Source of the DNA: Gammaproteobacteria bacterium | GTDB taxonomy: Bacteria; Pseudomonadota; Gammaproteobacteria; Pseudomonadales; Pseudohongiellaceae | Direction: 5' to 3' | DNA length: 6,005 bases | Assembly (NCBI GenBank): GCA_947377625.1 | Contig: CANCGR010000189.1 | Span: forward strand, 1 to 6,005 | Program-made: the position numbers and the translations under genes | Notes under the pieces: generated by a model | The model's database searches: none | Told to the model about the DNA's origin: nothing | The model's input: only the letters and a program-made list of their open reading frames with translations | Shown: positions 1 through 6,005 of the stretch, one piece after another | How positions within the stretch are numbered: position 1 is the stretch's first letter | Layout of the letters: the number at the start of each line of letters is the position of its first letter

Positions 1-873
1 ATCGAAGACCCTGGCTCCAACACCGGTGTGTGCGGCTGGGGTTATTCGTGTGCCTATTCCAATTCCATTTCATGGGCCGGTGCCAACAAGCCGCTGCCGC
101 ATGAAGTAAATCCGCTGGTGGTGTTTGAACGCTTGTTTGGCGATGGCGCCACACCGGAAGAGCGCCAGGCACGGCGTCTTGCCAATGCCAGTATTCTCGA
201 CGCCGTTACCGGCAAGATTGGCAGCCTCAAGAAAACTCTGCCCGCCAGTGACAAGTTGAGAATGGATGCTTATCTGGAAAACGTGCGTGAAGTTGAACGC
301 CGTTTGCAGATTGCTACCCAAAGCACTTCTGCTGCACCGACCATGGACATTCCGTTTGCACCGCCGCAATCCATCGATGCACAAATAAAACTGATGTGGG
401 ACTTGCAGGTGCTGGCGTTCCAGGCCGACATCACACGCGTATCAGCGCTGCTGTTTTGCCGCGATGAAAGCGGCACGTCCTATCCTGGTTCGGGTGTCAC
501 CACTGCCAACCACAGTTCCTCGCATCACGGTGAAGACCCCAAACGCCGTGAAGACTGGGCCAAGATCAACCGCTATCACATGCAGACCTTTGCGTATTTC
601 CTCGACAAGCTCAAACAGTCGCCCGACGGTGAAAGCAACTTGTTCGACAACTCGCTGGTGCTGTGGACCAGCAACATGGGCAATGCCAACCAGCATAGCC
701 ATGTGAATGTTGGACAGTTGTTGGTGGGCGGTGCGATGGGGCGTCATAAACCCAAACAACTCAACATTACCGACACCGGGCCGACTGCGAATTTCCTGCT
801 GAGCCTGCTGCACATGTATGGCATCGACAAAGACAGCATCGGCGACAGCACGCGTGCCACTTCGTTGACGTGA
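1..873 (+). CDS. DUF1552 (HXXSHH family) protein, 3' part, 5' end outside window
   Basis: The reading frame is open from base 1 to the TGA at 871-873, giving 290 residues of a longer protein. The GTG at 28 is only an internal valine, because family-like sequence (GSNTGVCGWGYSCAY) already surrounds it. Family marks in order are the cysteine-bearing segment at residues 11-17, SWAG then PLPHEVNPLVVFERLFG near residues 28-50, a helical region with NVREVERRLQ, the exact HxxSHH signature (HSSSHH, residues 171-176), and a C-terminal GDST near the end. DUF1552 proteins are usually well over 400 residues and start with a twin-arginine-like export signal, so roughly the first third is missing. The family is named from its motif, has no established activity, and has been compared with alkaline-phosphatase-like folds. 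It is followed after 17 bases by the ankyrin gene, consistent with one operon. Family assignment is firm and function is unknown. Confidence 0.9.
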   Translation: MEDPGSNTGVCGWGYSCAYSNSISWAGANKPLPHEVNPLVVFERLFGDGATPEERQARRLANASILDAVTGKIGSLKKTLPASDKLRMDAYLENVREVERRLQIATQSTSAAPTMDIPFAPPQSIDAQIKLMWDLQVLAFQADITRVSALLFCRDESGTSYPGSGVTTANHSSSHHGEDPKRREDWAKINRYHMQTFAYFLDKLKQSPDGESNLFDNSLVLWTSNMGNANQHSHVNVGQLLVGGAMGRHKPKQLNITDTGPTANFLLSLLHMYGIDKDSIGDSTRATSLT

Positions 874-879
874 TATTCC

Positions 880-883
880 GGAG
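880..883 (+). promoter_or_regulatory. Ribosome binding site that sets the ankyrin gene start
   Basis: GGAG lies seven bases before the ATG at 891. This favours that ATG over the in-frame GTG at 870, which overlaps the stop codon of the DUF1552 gene and has no such site. Confidence 0.75.
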
Positions 884-890
884 TAAACAA

Positions 891-2432
891 ATGCAATTGA
901 AAAAGATGCGACTCGCACTGGTCTTTGTGGGTGGACTTGTTCTGTTTGCCCAACAGGCATTGGCGCAAGCTACGCTGGCGGACGCGGCCGAGAAGAAAGA
1001 TTTCCAGGCGGTGCAAAAACTGTTGCAGGACAAAGCCGACGTGAAGATCGCGCAAGGCGATGGCAGCACTGCGCTGCACTGGGCCGTGTACTGGGACAAC
1101 CTTGCCGCCACCAAAGCCTTGCTGGCTGCCGGTGCTGATGCCAAAGCCGCCACGCGCCTGGGCGCAACACCGCTGTATCTGGCTGCCGTCAACGGCAACG
1201 CTGCCATGTTGCGCCTGTTGCTCGCCGCCAAGGCCGATGCCAAAGCTACCGTGTTGCAAAATGAAGAAACCCCGCTGATGTTTGCGGCGCGTGCGGGCAG
1301 CGTGGATGCGGTCACTGTGCTGCTGGATGCCGGCGCCAATATTGAAGCCAAAGACGGCTATCGTGGCGACACTGCCTTGCTGTTTGCGGCTGAACAAAAT
1401 CACGCTGACGTAGTACAGCTGTTGCTGGAACGTGGCGCCAATGCCAATGCCCGCAACAGCACCGTGGTTGCCGAAGGTCGGCGTGGCCCCGCTGCTCCCA
1501 CCGGCGGGCTCAGCGCACTGATGCTGGCCACGCGCGAAAACGGCATTGAGACAGTCAAGGTGTTGTTGAAGCACCACGCACTTGTGAATCAGCAATCGGC
1601 TGAAGGTCACACGGCACTGCTGACGGCGATTCAAAATGCTCACATCGAACTCAGTAACCTGCTGATTGAAGCGGGCGCTGATGTGAACCTGGCCAATGAT
1701 CGTGGCTGGAATCCGTTGTATATGGCGATAAAAATGCGTTCGCCGGAAAAAGGCACGATGCCGAATCCCTACATCGACATGAATGGCCTGTATCAGGTGA
1801 TTGAACAGCTGCTGGCCAAAGGCGCCAACGTCAACGCGCGCCTGTTGGACGACACCGAAGTGCACAACTCGATTCGTTCAACCTGGTTGGCGGAAGCGGG
1901 CGCGACGCCGTTTCTGCGTGCATCGCTGTGTGGCGATTTGAAAGTCATGAAGCTGCTGCTGGCGCACGGCGCCGATCCGAAAATTGCCACCACCGACGGC
2001 ACCACCGCGCTGATGGCATTGGCGGGTGTCGGTTACACCAAGGGCTTTATGCACGATATAGGTTCGCTGGAAGACTCGATGGAAGCCATGCGCATCCTTA
2101 TCAAATCCGGCATTGATCTCAATGCGCAGAACACCGACTTGGTGCGTGCCATTCACGGTGCTGCCCACAAGAATTTCGTGCAGGGCATTCAGCTGTTGGT
2201 CGACAACGGCGCTGACCTGACTGCGCACAGCAATCGTCGCGGTCAGTTTCAGGGCGCCGGCACACTCGAAGGCAACACTGTGCTTGACTGGGCCGATGGT
2301 TTTCAGACCGGCATGGAATCGGCGATCTATAACGCCGAGGCGGTGGAGCTGGTCGAGAAACTGCTGACAGCACGCAAGCTGCCGCTGGAACGCCTGGCCG
2401 GCACCATTGGTGGTCGCGTGGTGCAAAAATAA
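891..2432 (+). CDS. Secreted ankyrin-repeat protein
   Basis: This is a 513-residue protein. It begins with a Sec signal peptide (charged MQLKKMR, hydrophobic LALVFVGGLVLFA, likely cleavage after QQALA at residue 25), so it should act in the periplasm. The rest is a stack of about eleven or twelve ankyrin repeats. Clear ones are near residues 57-89, 91-122, 125-156, 160-190, 207-236, 238-269, 337-368 and 416-445, with hallmarks such as GSTALHWAV, GATPLYLAA and LLAAGAD. Longer inserts break the pattern near 190-206, 282-300, 317-336 and 378-395, and the C-terminal repeat (GNTVLDWA) is degenerate. Ankyrin stacks bind other proteins and have no catalysis of their own. Its place between DUF1552 and two cytochromes suggests a scaffold or modulator for those partners, which is inference. 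The ATG at 891 is chosen for its ribosome binding site and the signal peptide. Confidence 0.93.
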   Translation: MQLKKMRLALVFVGGLVLFAQQALAQATLADAAEKKDFQAVQKLLQDKADVKIAQGDGSTALHWAVYWDNLAATKALLAAGADAKAATRLGATPLYLAAVNGNAAMLRLLLAAKADAKATVLQNEETPLMFAARAGSVDAVTVLLDAGANIEAKDGYRGDTALLFAAEQNHADVVQLLLERGANANARNSTVVAEGRRGPAAPTGGLSALMLATRENGIETVKVLLKHHALVNQQSAEGHTALLTAIQNAHIELSNLLIEAGADVNLANDRGWNPLYMAIKMRSPEKGTMPNPYIDMNGLYQVIEQLLAKGANVNARLLDDTEVHNSIRSTWLAEAGATPFLRASLCGDLKVMKLLLAHGADPKIATTDGTTALMALAGVGYTKGFMHDIGSLEDSMEAMRILIKSGIDLNAQNTDLVRAIHGAAHKNFVQGIQLLVDNGADLTAHSNRRGQFQGAGTLEGNTVLDWADGFQTGMESAIYNAEAVELVEKLLTARKLPLERLAGTIGGRVVQK

Positions 2433-2457
2433 AATTTGGCTTTCGGTGTTTTTTATA

Positions 2458-3156
2458 ATGCGGTTTCTTTTGGTTTCCTGCCTGTTGGCAACTGGTTTTG
2501 TGCAAGCCCAAACCACCACGCTCGATGGCGTCTATACCACCGCACAGGCGCAGCGTGGTGCGCGCACCTATAAAACTATTTGTGCCAATTGCCACGAAGG
2601 TGGCGAACCCGATGCAGCGCCGCTGTTTGGCGGCGACTTCGTTGAGCGCTGGCGCGAAGCACCACTGGCTTTTTTGTATGGCTTCATCAGCAAGGAAATG
2701 CCGAGTGATGAACCCGGCACTTTGAGTACGCCGGTATATCAGGACGCAGTGGCCTATCTGCTGCAGCAAAATGGTTATCCGGCTGGAGCCAAGGAAATCA
2801 CCGCACAACAAGTGGCCGATATTCGCTTGGTAGGTGAGAAAGGCGCAGCACCACTGCCCGCTTCGGCATTGGTGCGTTTGGTGGGTTGCCTGCAATCGGC
2901 AGACGGCAACTGGCAGTTGCAACGCGCGACCTTGCCGGAACGTGTTCGTACTGCGGATGCAAGCACGCCAGAAGAAGTGGCCTTGTCTGCCAGCACAGCT
3001 GCGGGTGAAGCAAGCTATCTGCTACAGCGCATCGAAAGTTTTTCGCCGGCCAAGTTGCAAGGCAAGAAAGTGCAGGCCAAGGGCATGTTCGATATTGCAA
3101 GTGGCAAGGCTACGCTGGGTGTGCTGTCGTTGGTGGCTGCCGGAGATGGCTGTTGA
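2458..3156 (+). CDS. Periplasmic single-heme c-type cytochrome with unnamed C-terminal domain (paralog 1)
   Basis: From the ATG at 2458 the protein has 232 residues. A short signal peptide (MRFLLVSCLLATGFVQA, cleavage likely before Q18) precedes a class I cytochrome c domain. The heme site is CANCH at residues 42-46, and M81 in KEMPSDEPGTLS is the likely second iron ligand. The fold resembles small cbb3-subunit-III-like cytochrome domains. Residues about 122-232 form a second domain with VGCLQ, NWQL, KKVQAKG and a terminal cysteine. C144 and C232 could form a disulfide. A role in electron transfer is supported by the heme motif, but the partner is unknown. The open frame reaches back to a TTG at 2407 inside the ankyrin gene. 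The ATG is preferred because it starts directly on the signal peptide, although no Shine-Dalgarno sequence is visible before it. It lies 25 bases after the ankyrin stop and overlaps the next gene by four bases. Confidence 0.9.
   Translation: MRFLLVSCLLATGFVQAQTTTLDGVYTTAQAQRGARTYKTICANCHEGGEPDAAPLFGGDFVERWREAPLAFLYGFISKEMPSDEPGTLSTPVYQDAVAYLLQQNGYPAGAKEITAQQVADIRLVGEKGAAPLPASALVRLVGCLQSADGNWQLQRATLPERVRTADASTPEEVALSASTAAGEASYLLQRIESFSPAKLQGKKVQAKGMFDIASGKATLGVLSLVAAGDGC
3142..3145 (+). promoter_or_regulatory. Ribosome binding site supporting a TTG start
   Basis: GGAG lies inside the end of the first cytochrome gene, seven bases before the TTG at 3153. This spacing decides the start of the second cytochrome gene, which has no in-frame ATG before its signal peptide. 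Confidence 0.75.
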
Positions 3157-3920
3157 AAATCATCGTGGCAGTGTTGCTGGTTGTGCTGGCGACACCGGCA
3201 AATGCTGACAACACGCCGACCACAGGTGCCACCACGCTCGATGGCGTGTTCACCAGCGCACAAGTGCAGCGTGGCAAGAGCGCTTACACGCGCAACTGTT
3301 CGGGTTGTCATTCCGGCAACTTGCAAGGCGAAGGCATAGAGCCGCCGCTGATCGGCGATTTGTTTCTTGATGCCTGGCGCGAAGACAAACTGTTCAGCCT
3401 GTACGACTTCATGCAAACCCGCATGCCGAAGGAAGGCCGCAACACCAGCCCCGGCAGCTTGGCCAAACCGCAGTATCTCGACATCCTCACTTACTTGCTC
3501 GATCGCAACGGCTTTCCGGCCGGCATGCAAGAGCTGACGTTGGAACAACTCACCACCACCCAGTTTGTCGGTCTTAACGGCCCGGCGCCGCTGCCGCCAA
3601 GTGCGATGGTCAGATGGGTAGGTTGCTTGCAGGTGAATGACAAGAATGTCCAGCTGACACAAGCCAGCGGCCCAACCCGCGTGACAGTGATAGACGAAAC
3701 CGATGAGCGTGAAATCGCTCAATCGAAAGAAGCGGCACTGGGTGCGAGTGCGATAGCGTTGACCAACGTGCCACAACTGCAATCGGTAGCCGCGCTCGCT
3801 GCGCTGGCCCACAAAAAAGTACAGGCCAAGGGCGTGTTGAATGTGGCGAGCGGCGTCAGCAGCGTGCAAGTGCTGTCGTTGGTCAGCACCGGGCAGGATT
3901 GTTCAACTGTTGGCAATTGA
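3153..3920 (+). CDS. Periplasmic single-heme c-type cytochrome with unnamed C-terminal domain (paralog 2)
   Basis: This 255-residue protein starts at TTG. The start overlaps the previous stop as TTGA, which suggests coupled translation and balanced amounts of the two cytochromes. The signal peptide is MKIIVAVLLVVLATPANA, with cleavage likely after residue 18. The heme site is CSGCH at residues 49-53, and M91 in TRMPKEGRN is the probable second ligand. Residues about 137-255 repeat the C-terminal domain of paralog 1, keeping PAPLP, VGCLQ, KKVQAKG and VLSLV. Cysteines C158 and C250 match C144 and C232 there. The tryptophan of the NWQL motif is replaced (NVQL), and an alanine-rich stretch near 211-219 is peculiar to this copy. 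Relative to paralog 1 it has a slightly longer linker after the signal peptide and a longer loop after the heme motif (GNLQGEGIEPP). It probably carries electrons in the periplasm, with unknown partners. Confidence 0.9.
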   Translation: MKIIVAVLLVVLATPANADNTPTTGATTLDGVFTSAQVQRGKSAYTRNCSGCHSGNLQGEGIEPPLIGDLFLDAWREDKLFSLYDFMQTRMPKEGRNTSPGSLAKPQYLDILTYLLDRNGFPAGMQELTLEQLTTTQFVGLNGPAPLPPSAMVRWVGCLQVNDKNVQLTQASGPTRVTVIDETDEREIAQSKEAALGASAIALTNVPQLQSVAALAALAHKKVQAKGVLNVASGVSSVQVLSLVSTGQDCSTVGN

Positions 3921-4052
3921 ACACTGGCAGTGCCTGTATTACCGGGTTTGCTGAAAGTTATGGAAAGGGCGCCGGTCCTCGTTGTTGGCCCCGGCCAGCT
4001 GTTGTATGTTGTCCGGCACATTCGTTCAGTTTCCTTGATGGAGGTTCCTGCC
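3921..4052 (+). promoter_or_regulatory. Spacer and likely leader of the metallo-hydrolase gene; weak promoter candidate
   Basis: This 132-base gap is the only sizeable one between the + strand genes. A possible sigma-70 promoter is TTGTTG at 3982-3987 and TATGTT at 4005-4010 with a 17-base spacer, matching three and four of six consensus bases. A GC-rich imperfect hairpin (arms about 3971-3978 and 3987-3995) overlaps it but has no T-run. The gap may separate transcription of the hydrolase from the cytochromes, but the evidence is thin. Confidence 0.25.
4040..4044 (+). promoter_or_regulatory. Strong ribosome binding site of the metallo-hydrolase gene
   Basis: GGAGG lies eight bases before the ATG at 4053. 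It fixes that start over the in-frame ATG at 4038, which would overlap the site, and over the GTG at 3930. Confidence 0.85.
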
Positions 4053-4961
4053 ATGAAGTTGCTTCGTTTCCTTACCGTGTTCTGCACCACCCTTTTGATG
4101 GCTTCACTCGCGCATGCGCAAGGCGCGCAGGATTTCAGCAAGGTTGAAATCAAGGCCAACAAGATTACCGACAAGTTCTATACGCTTGATGGCCAAGGCG
4201 GCACCATCGGCGTGCTGATCGGCCCCGACGGTGTGTTCATGGTAGACACGCAGTTCGCGCCACTGAGCGACAAGATCGCCGCTGCCATCAAGCAGCTCAC
4301 CGCGCAGCCCATCAAGTTCGTCGTCAACACGCACGTGCATGGCGATCATACTGGCGGCGATGAAAACTTCGGCAAGATGGGCGCGACCATCATCGCGCGC
4401 GAAGAGCTGCGCTTCCGGCTTGCGCATCCTGCACCACTGGCCAATGGCCAGCCCGGTGTGCCGACGGCTGCTGTGGGCTTGCCCAAGCAAACCTATCGCG
4501 ACCAGTTGACCATGTTCATGAACGCTGAAGAGATTCAACTGATTGCCGTGCCGCGCGCCCACACCGACGGCGACACGATGATCTACTTCCCCGGCATGGA
4601 CATCATCATGACCGGCGATTTTTATCGGGCCATCCAGTATCCGAACGTGGATCGCGCCAACGGCGGCTCACTGCAAGGGCTGATCGACGGCCTCGGCATG
4701 GTGATCGGCCGCGCTGGCCCGAACACGAAAATCATTCCGGGCCATGGGCCAATCGTTGATCGCAACGCCGTGGTAGCACATCGCGACATGGCCATCACCG
4801 TGCGCGACCGTGTCGCTGCATTGATCAAACAAGGCAAGACTGAAGACGAAGTGGTGGCGGCGAAAGTCACTGCTGATCTGGACGCAAAAGTTCAGCAGCC
4901 GGGCACTACCGGCGAGCGTTTCGTGCGTCAGGCTTATGCTGATTTGCAGGCTACTCGCTGA
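4053..4961 (+). CDS. Secreted metallo-beta-lactamase-fold hydrolase
   Basis: This 302-residue protein has a Sec signal peptide (MKLLRFLTVFCTTLLMASLAHA, cleavage near residue 22) and should act in the periplasm. It has the full metal-binding set of the MBL superfamily: HVHGDH at residues 94-99 (H94, H96, D98, H99), H170 in RAHTDGD, D189 in MTGDFY, and H231 in the PGHG motif. This predicts a working two-zinc hydrolase. VFMVDTQF near 61-68 is the usual first acidic strand. The C-terminal helix with RVAALIKQGKTEDEVVAAK is typical of periplasmic members annotated only as MBL-fold metallo-hydrolases. The substrate cannot be read from the sequence. Beta-lactam hydrolysis is possible but not indicated, and thioester or lactone hydrolysis is equally open. 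It follows the cytochromes on the same strand after 132 bases and ends just before a hairpin shared with the convergent gene. Confidence 0.93.
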   Translation: MKLLRFLTVFCTTLLMASLAHAQGAQDFSKVEIKANKITDKFYTLDGQGGTIGVLIGPDGVFMVDTQFAPLSDKIAAAIKQLTAQPIKFVVNTHVHGDHTGGDENFGKMGATIIAREELRFRLAHPAPLANGQPGVPTAAVGLPKQTYRDQLTMFMNAEEIQLIAVPRAHTDGDTMIYFPGMDIIMTGDFYRAIQYPNVDRANGGSLQGLIDGLGMVIGRAGPNTKIIPGHGPIVDRNAVVAHRDMAITVRDRVAALIKQGKTEDEVVAAKVTADLDAKVQQPGTTGERFVRQAYADLQATR

Positions 4962-4967
4962 TCGAAC

Positions 4968-4997
4968 TGACTGAATTCCGCTTCAGGAATTCAGTCA
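4968..4997. terminator. Hairpin between convergent genes, probable bidirectional terminator
   Basis: A perfect 12-bp inverted repeat (TGACTGAATTCC at 4968-4979 and its complement at 4986-4997) encloses a six-base loop. It starts seven bases after the metallo-hydrolase stop and contains the stop codon of the convergent efflux gene (4991-4993). Neither side has a T-run, so it is not a textbook intrinsic terminator. It may protect mRNA 3' ends or stop both transcripts with help from other factors. Confidence 0.6.
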
Positions 4998-6005
4998 TCC
5001 GCCAATCCCCACACAAGGTGTGCATCAATCAGTAGCGAGTAATAGGCGCGCGCTGCAGACACTTTCGCTGCGAGCGCAGATTGAGTCGCCAAAGTCGCTT
5101 GTCGTTGTGTTCTCAGCAGCGCTTGTAAATCAGCTTCTTTTTGGCTGTAAGCGTGTTGCAGCAAGTCGCTGTTGTTCTGCATCGTAGTAGCGCCGGCTTC
5201 TGCCAGTCGCCAGCTTTCGTAAGTGCCTTGTGTGTGTGCCAGCGCGCTGGCGATGTTGGTTTCCAATGTGCGCTGAGCCAATTCAAACTGCTGGTGCGCC
5301 AGCTCTGAGGCGTACACTGCTTTTGTAGCCCGTGTGCTGCGTTGGGAGCCGGGAATGGGCATGCTGACTGAAATGCCGACCACGTGATCGGCACCGCCTG
5401 CTTCAGACGCCGTGAAAAATCCGATGGTGGGATCTGGTATGCGGTCTGCACGCATTCGATCACCGACAGACTGCGCCTGCTGCCAGCCGATGCGGGCAAT
5501 TTTCAGTTCGTCGCTCTGTTCAATGATGCGTGCGTGCAAGTAGGTGGAAGCCAGTGTCAAAGGCGCTATCGCCGGCACAGTCGAAAATTCACGGGTCATG
5601 CCGGGAAAGCGGGTGTGCAATTTGGCCCATGCTACTGCTGCTGCCATTTTGGCTTCGCTGTAGACACGTTGCTGCTCGGCGACTTCTCCTTGGGCAAGGC
5701 TCACATCCAATTGCGAAGCGGAGCCAGCTTGTAATCGTGTTTGCACAAGCTCCACATTGTGCTGGATGGCTTGCTGATTTGTCGTTGCCAGCACAGTGCC
5801 ATGCTCCGCCTGCAGCCAATCCATCCACAGGTTGAGCAGCAGGCGAGCGGCTTCGTGCATTGCTTCACCCTGCTCTGCCTCGCCTTGTTCGAGCATGGTC
5901 TGCCCGATGCGTTTATCCGCGCGGGCTTTGCCGGGCAAGCGCACGGTTCGCTCCAGCGCTGCATTCCATTCACGATAGTTGCCACCGCCGGCGCCTGGGG
6001 TGTGT
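4991..6005 (-). CDS. TolC/CzcC-like outer-membrane efflux protein, 5' end outside window
   Basis: The - strand frame is open from the window edge to the stop at 4991-4993, giving 337 residues of a longer protein. The apparent GTG start at 5942-5944 is internal, since in-frame sequence before it (GNYREWNAALERTVRLPGKAR) is family-like. The protein has the two repeated helical units of the outer-membrane efflux (OEP) family. The first has LQAGSASQLDVSLAQGEVAE, and the second has RIPDPTIGFFTASEAGG, VVGISVSMPIPGSQRS and a long helix ending in LLIDAHLVWGLADD. The EADLQALLRTQRQA and LLIDAHLVW segments recall CzcC-type channels of heavy-metal RND pumps. In a tripartite pump it would form the exit duct through the outer membrane. 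The missing N-terminus should hold the signal peptide and first helices. Pump and adaptor genes, if present, must lie beyond 6005, because the gene runs toward the convergent hydrolase. Substrate is unknown and metal is a guess. Confidence 0.88.
   Translation of the reverse strand, partial: HTPGAGGGNYREWNAALERTVRLPGKARADKRIGQTMLEQGEAEQGEAMHEAARLLLNLWMDWLQAEHGTVLATTNQQAIQHNVELVQTRLQAGSASQLDVSLAQGEVAEQQRVYSEAKMAAAVAWAKLHTRFPGMTREFSTVPAIAPLTLASTYLHARIIEQSDELKIARIGWQQAQSVGDRMRADRIPDPTIGFFTASEAGGADHVVGISVSMPIPGSQRSTRATKAVYASELAHQQFELAQRTLETNIASALAHTQGTYESWRLAEAGATTMQNNSDLLQHAYSQKEADLQALLRTQRQATLATQSALAAKVSAARAYYSLLIDAHLVWGLADD

Larger units (their letters stand above)
2458..3920 (+). repeat. Tandem gene duplication of the cytochrome genes
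   Basis: The two adjacent genes are related along their whole length. Exact DNA matches survive: 19 bases at 2513-2531 and 3229-3247, 12 bases at 3073-3084 and 3822-3833, and 14 bases at 3121-3134 and 3870-3883. In protein, 16 of 27 residues are identical from TTLDGV to the heme histidine, and 13 of 16 around APLP to GCLQ. Elsewhere the copies have drifted, so the duplication is old and both copies appear to be kept under selection. Confidence 0.85.

Noticed and set aside
744..1865. A 373-codon open frame antisense to the ankyrin gene
   Set aside because: Its product has no recognisable family, and it lies opposite a gene with clear ankyrin repeats. Long antisense frames arise from the codon bias of such genes.
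2421..2457. A T-rich stretch after the ankyrin stop as a terminator
   Set aside because: There is a T-run but no stable GC-rich hairpin before it. The gap is too short to suggest separate operons.
2454..2459. A perfect TATAAT just before the first cytochrome
   Set aside because: It overlaps the ATG itself, has no -35 match at 15 to 19 bases and no extended -10 motif, so it could not drive this gene from its start.
2470..2481. A lipobox-like LVSC in the first cytochrome signal peptide
   Set aside because: The cysteine is residue 8 from the chosen start, too close to the N-terminus for a lipoprotein signal, and a normal cleavage site (VQA before Q18) follows.
1878..2922. Overlapping - strand open frames across the ankyrin and cytochrome junction
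   Set aside because: Their products look like random composition rich in H, Q and R, and they conflict with the heme and ankyrin motifs on the + strand.
3146..3208. The ATG at 3146 as start of the second cytochrome
   Set aside because: It is in another frame and reaches a stop after 20 codons, while the TTG at 3153 is in frame with the signal peptide and heme motif.
3015..3869. A 284-codon open frame antisense to the two cytochrome genes
   Set aside because: It has no signal peptide, domain or ribosome binding site that I can see, and it runs opposite well-supported coding sequence.

Overview
The window looks like part of a Gram-negative chromosome, most likely from a proteobacterium and plausibly a gammaproteobacterium. 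The reasons are Sec signal peptides on the exported proteins, a TolC-type outer-membrane protein, clear GGAG/GGAGG ribosome binding sites, and a moderately GC-rich base composition judged by eye. The taxonomic guess is an inference from gene types, not a match to a known genome. No RNA gene, insertion sequence, CRISPR array or phage feature was seen.

Positions 1-3920 hold four tightly packed + strand genes that read as one operon. They are the 3' part of a DUF1552 (HXXSHH family) protein, a secreted ankyrin-repeat protein, and two tandem paralogous periplasmic c-type cytochromes. The cytochromes share a C-terminal domain, with a conserved pair of cysteines, that I cannot name. The two cytochrome genes overlap by four bases (TTGA), and the second uses a TTG start backed by a well-placed ribosome binding site. 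After a 132-base spacer comes a secreted metallo-beta-lactamase-fold hydrolase (4053-4961) with an apparently complete two-metal site. It may be the last gene of the same operon or have its own promoter.

A 12-bp perfect inverted repeat at 4968-4997 separates this block from a convergent - strand gene (4991-6005, 5' end outside the window). That gene encodes a TolC/CzcC-like outer-membrane efflux protein and probably belongs to a different, efflux-related unit lying to the right.

Every complete + strand gene product carries a predicted Sec signal peptide, so the cluster appears to build a periplasmic assembly. One reading is a DUF1552 enzyme-like protein, an ankyrin scaffold or inhibitor-like protein, two single-heme electron carriers, and a periplasmic hydrolase. 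DUF1552 genes are often found beside DUF1592-type, heme-bearing genes, and such a gene may lie just left of the window. The function of DUF1552-centred clusters is not established, so this is the best candidate here for an undescribed system.
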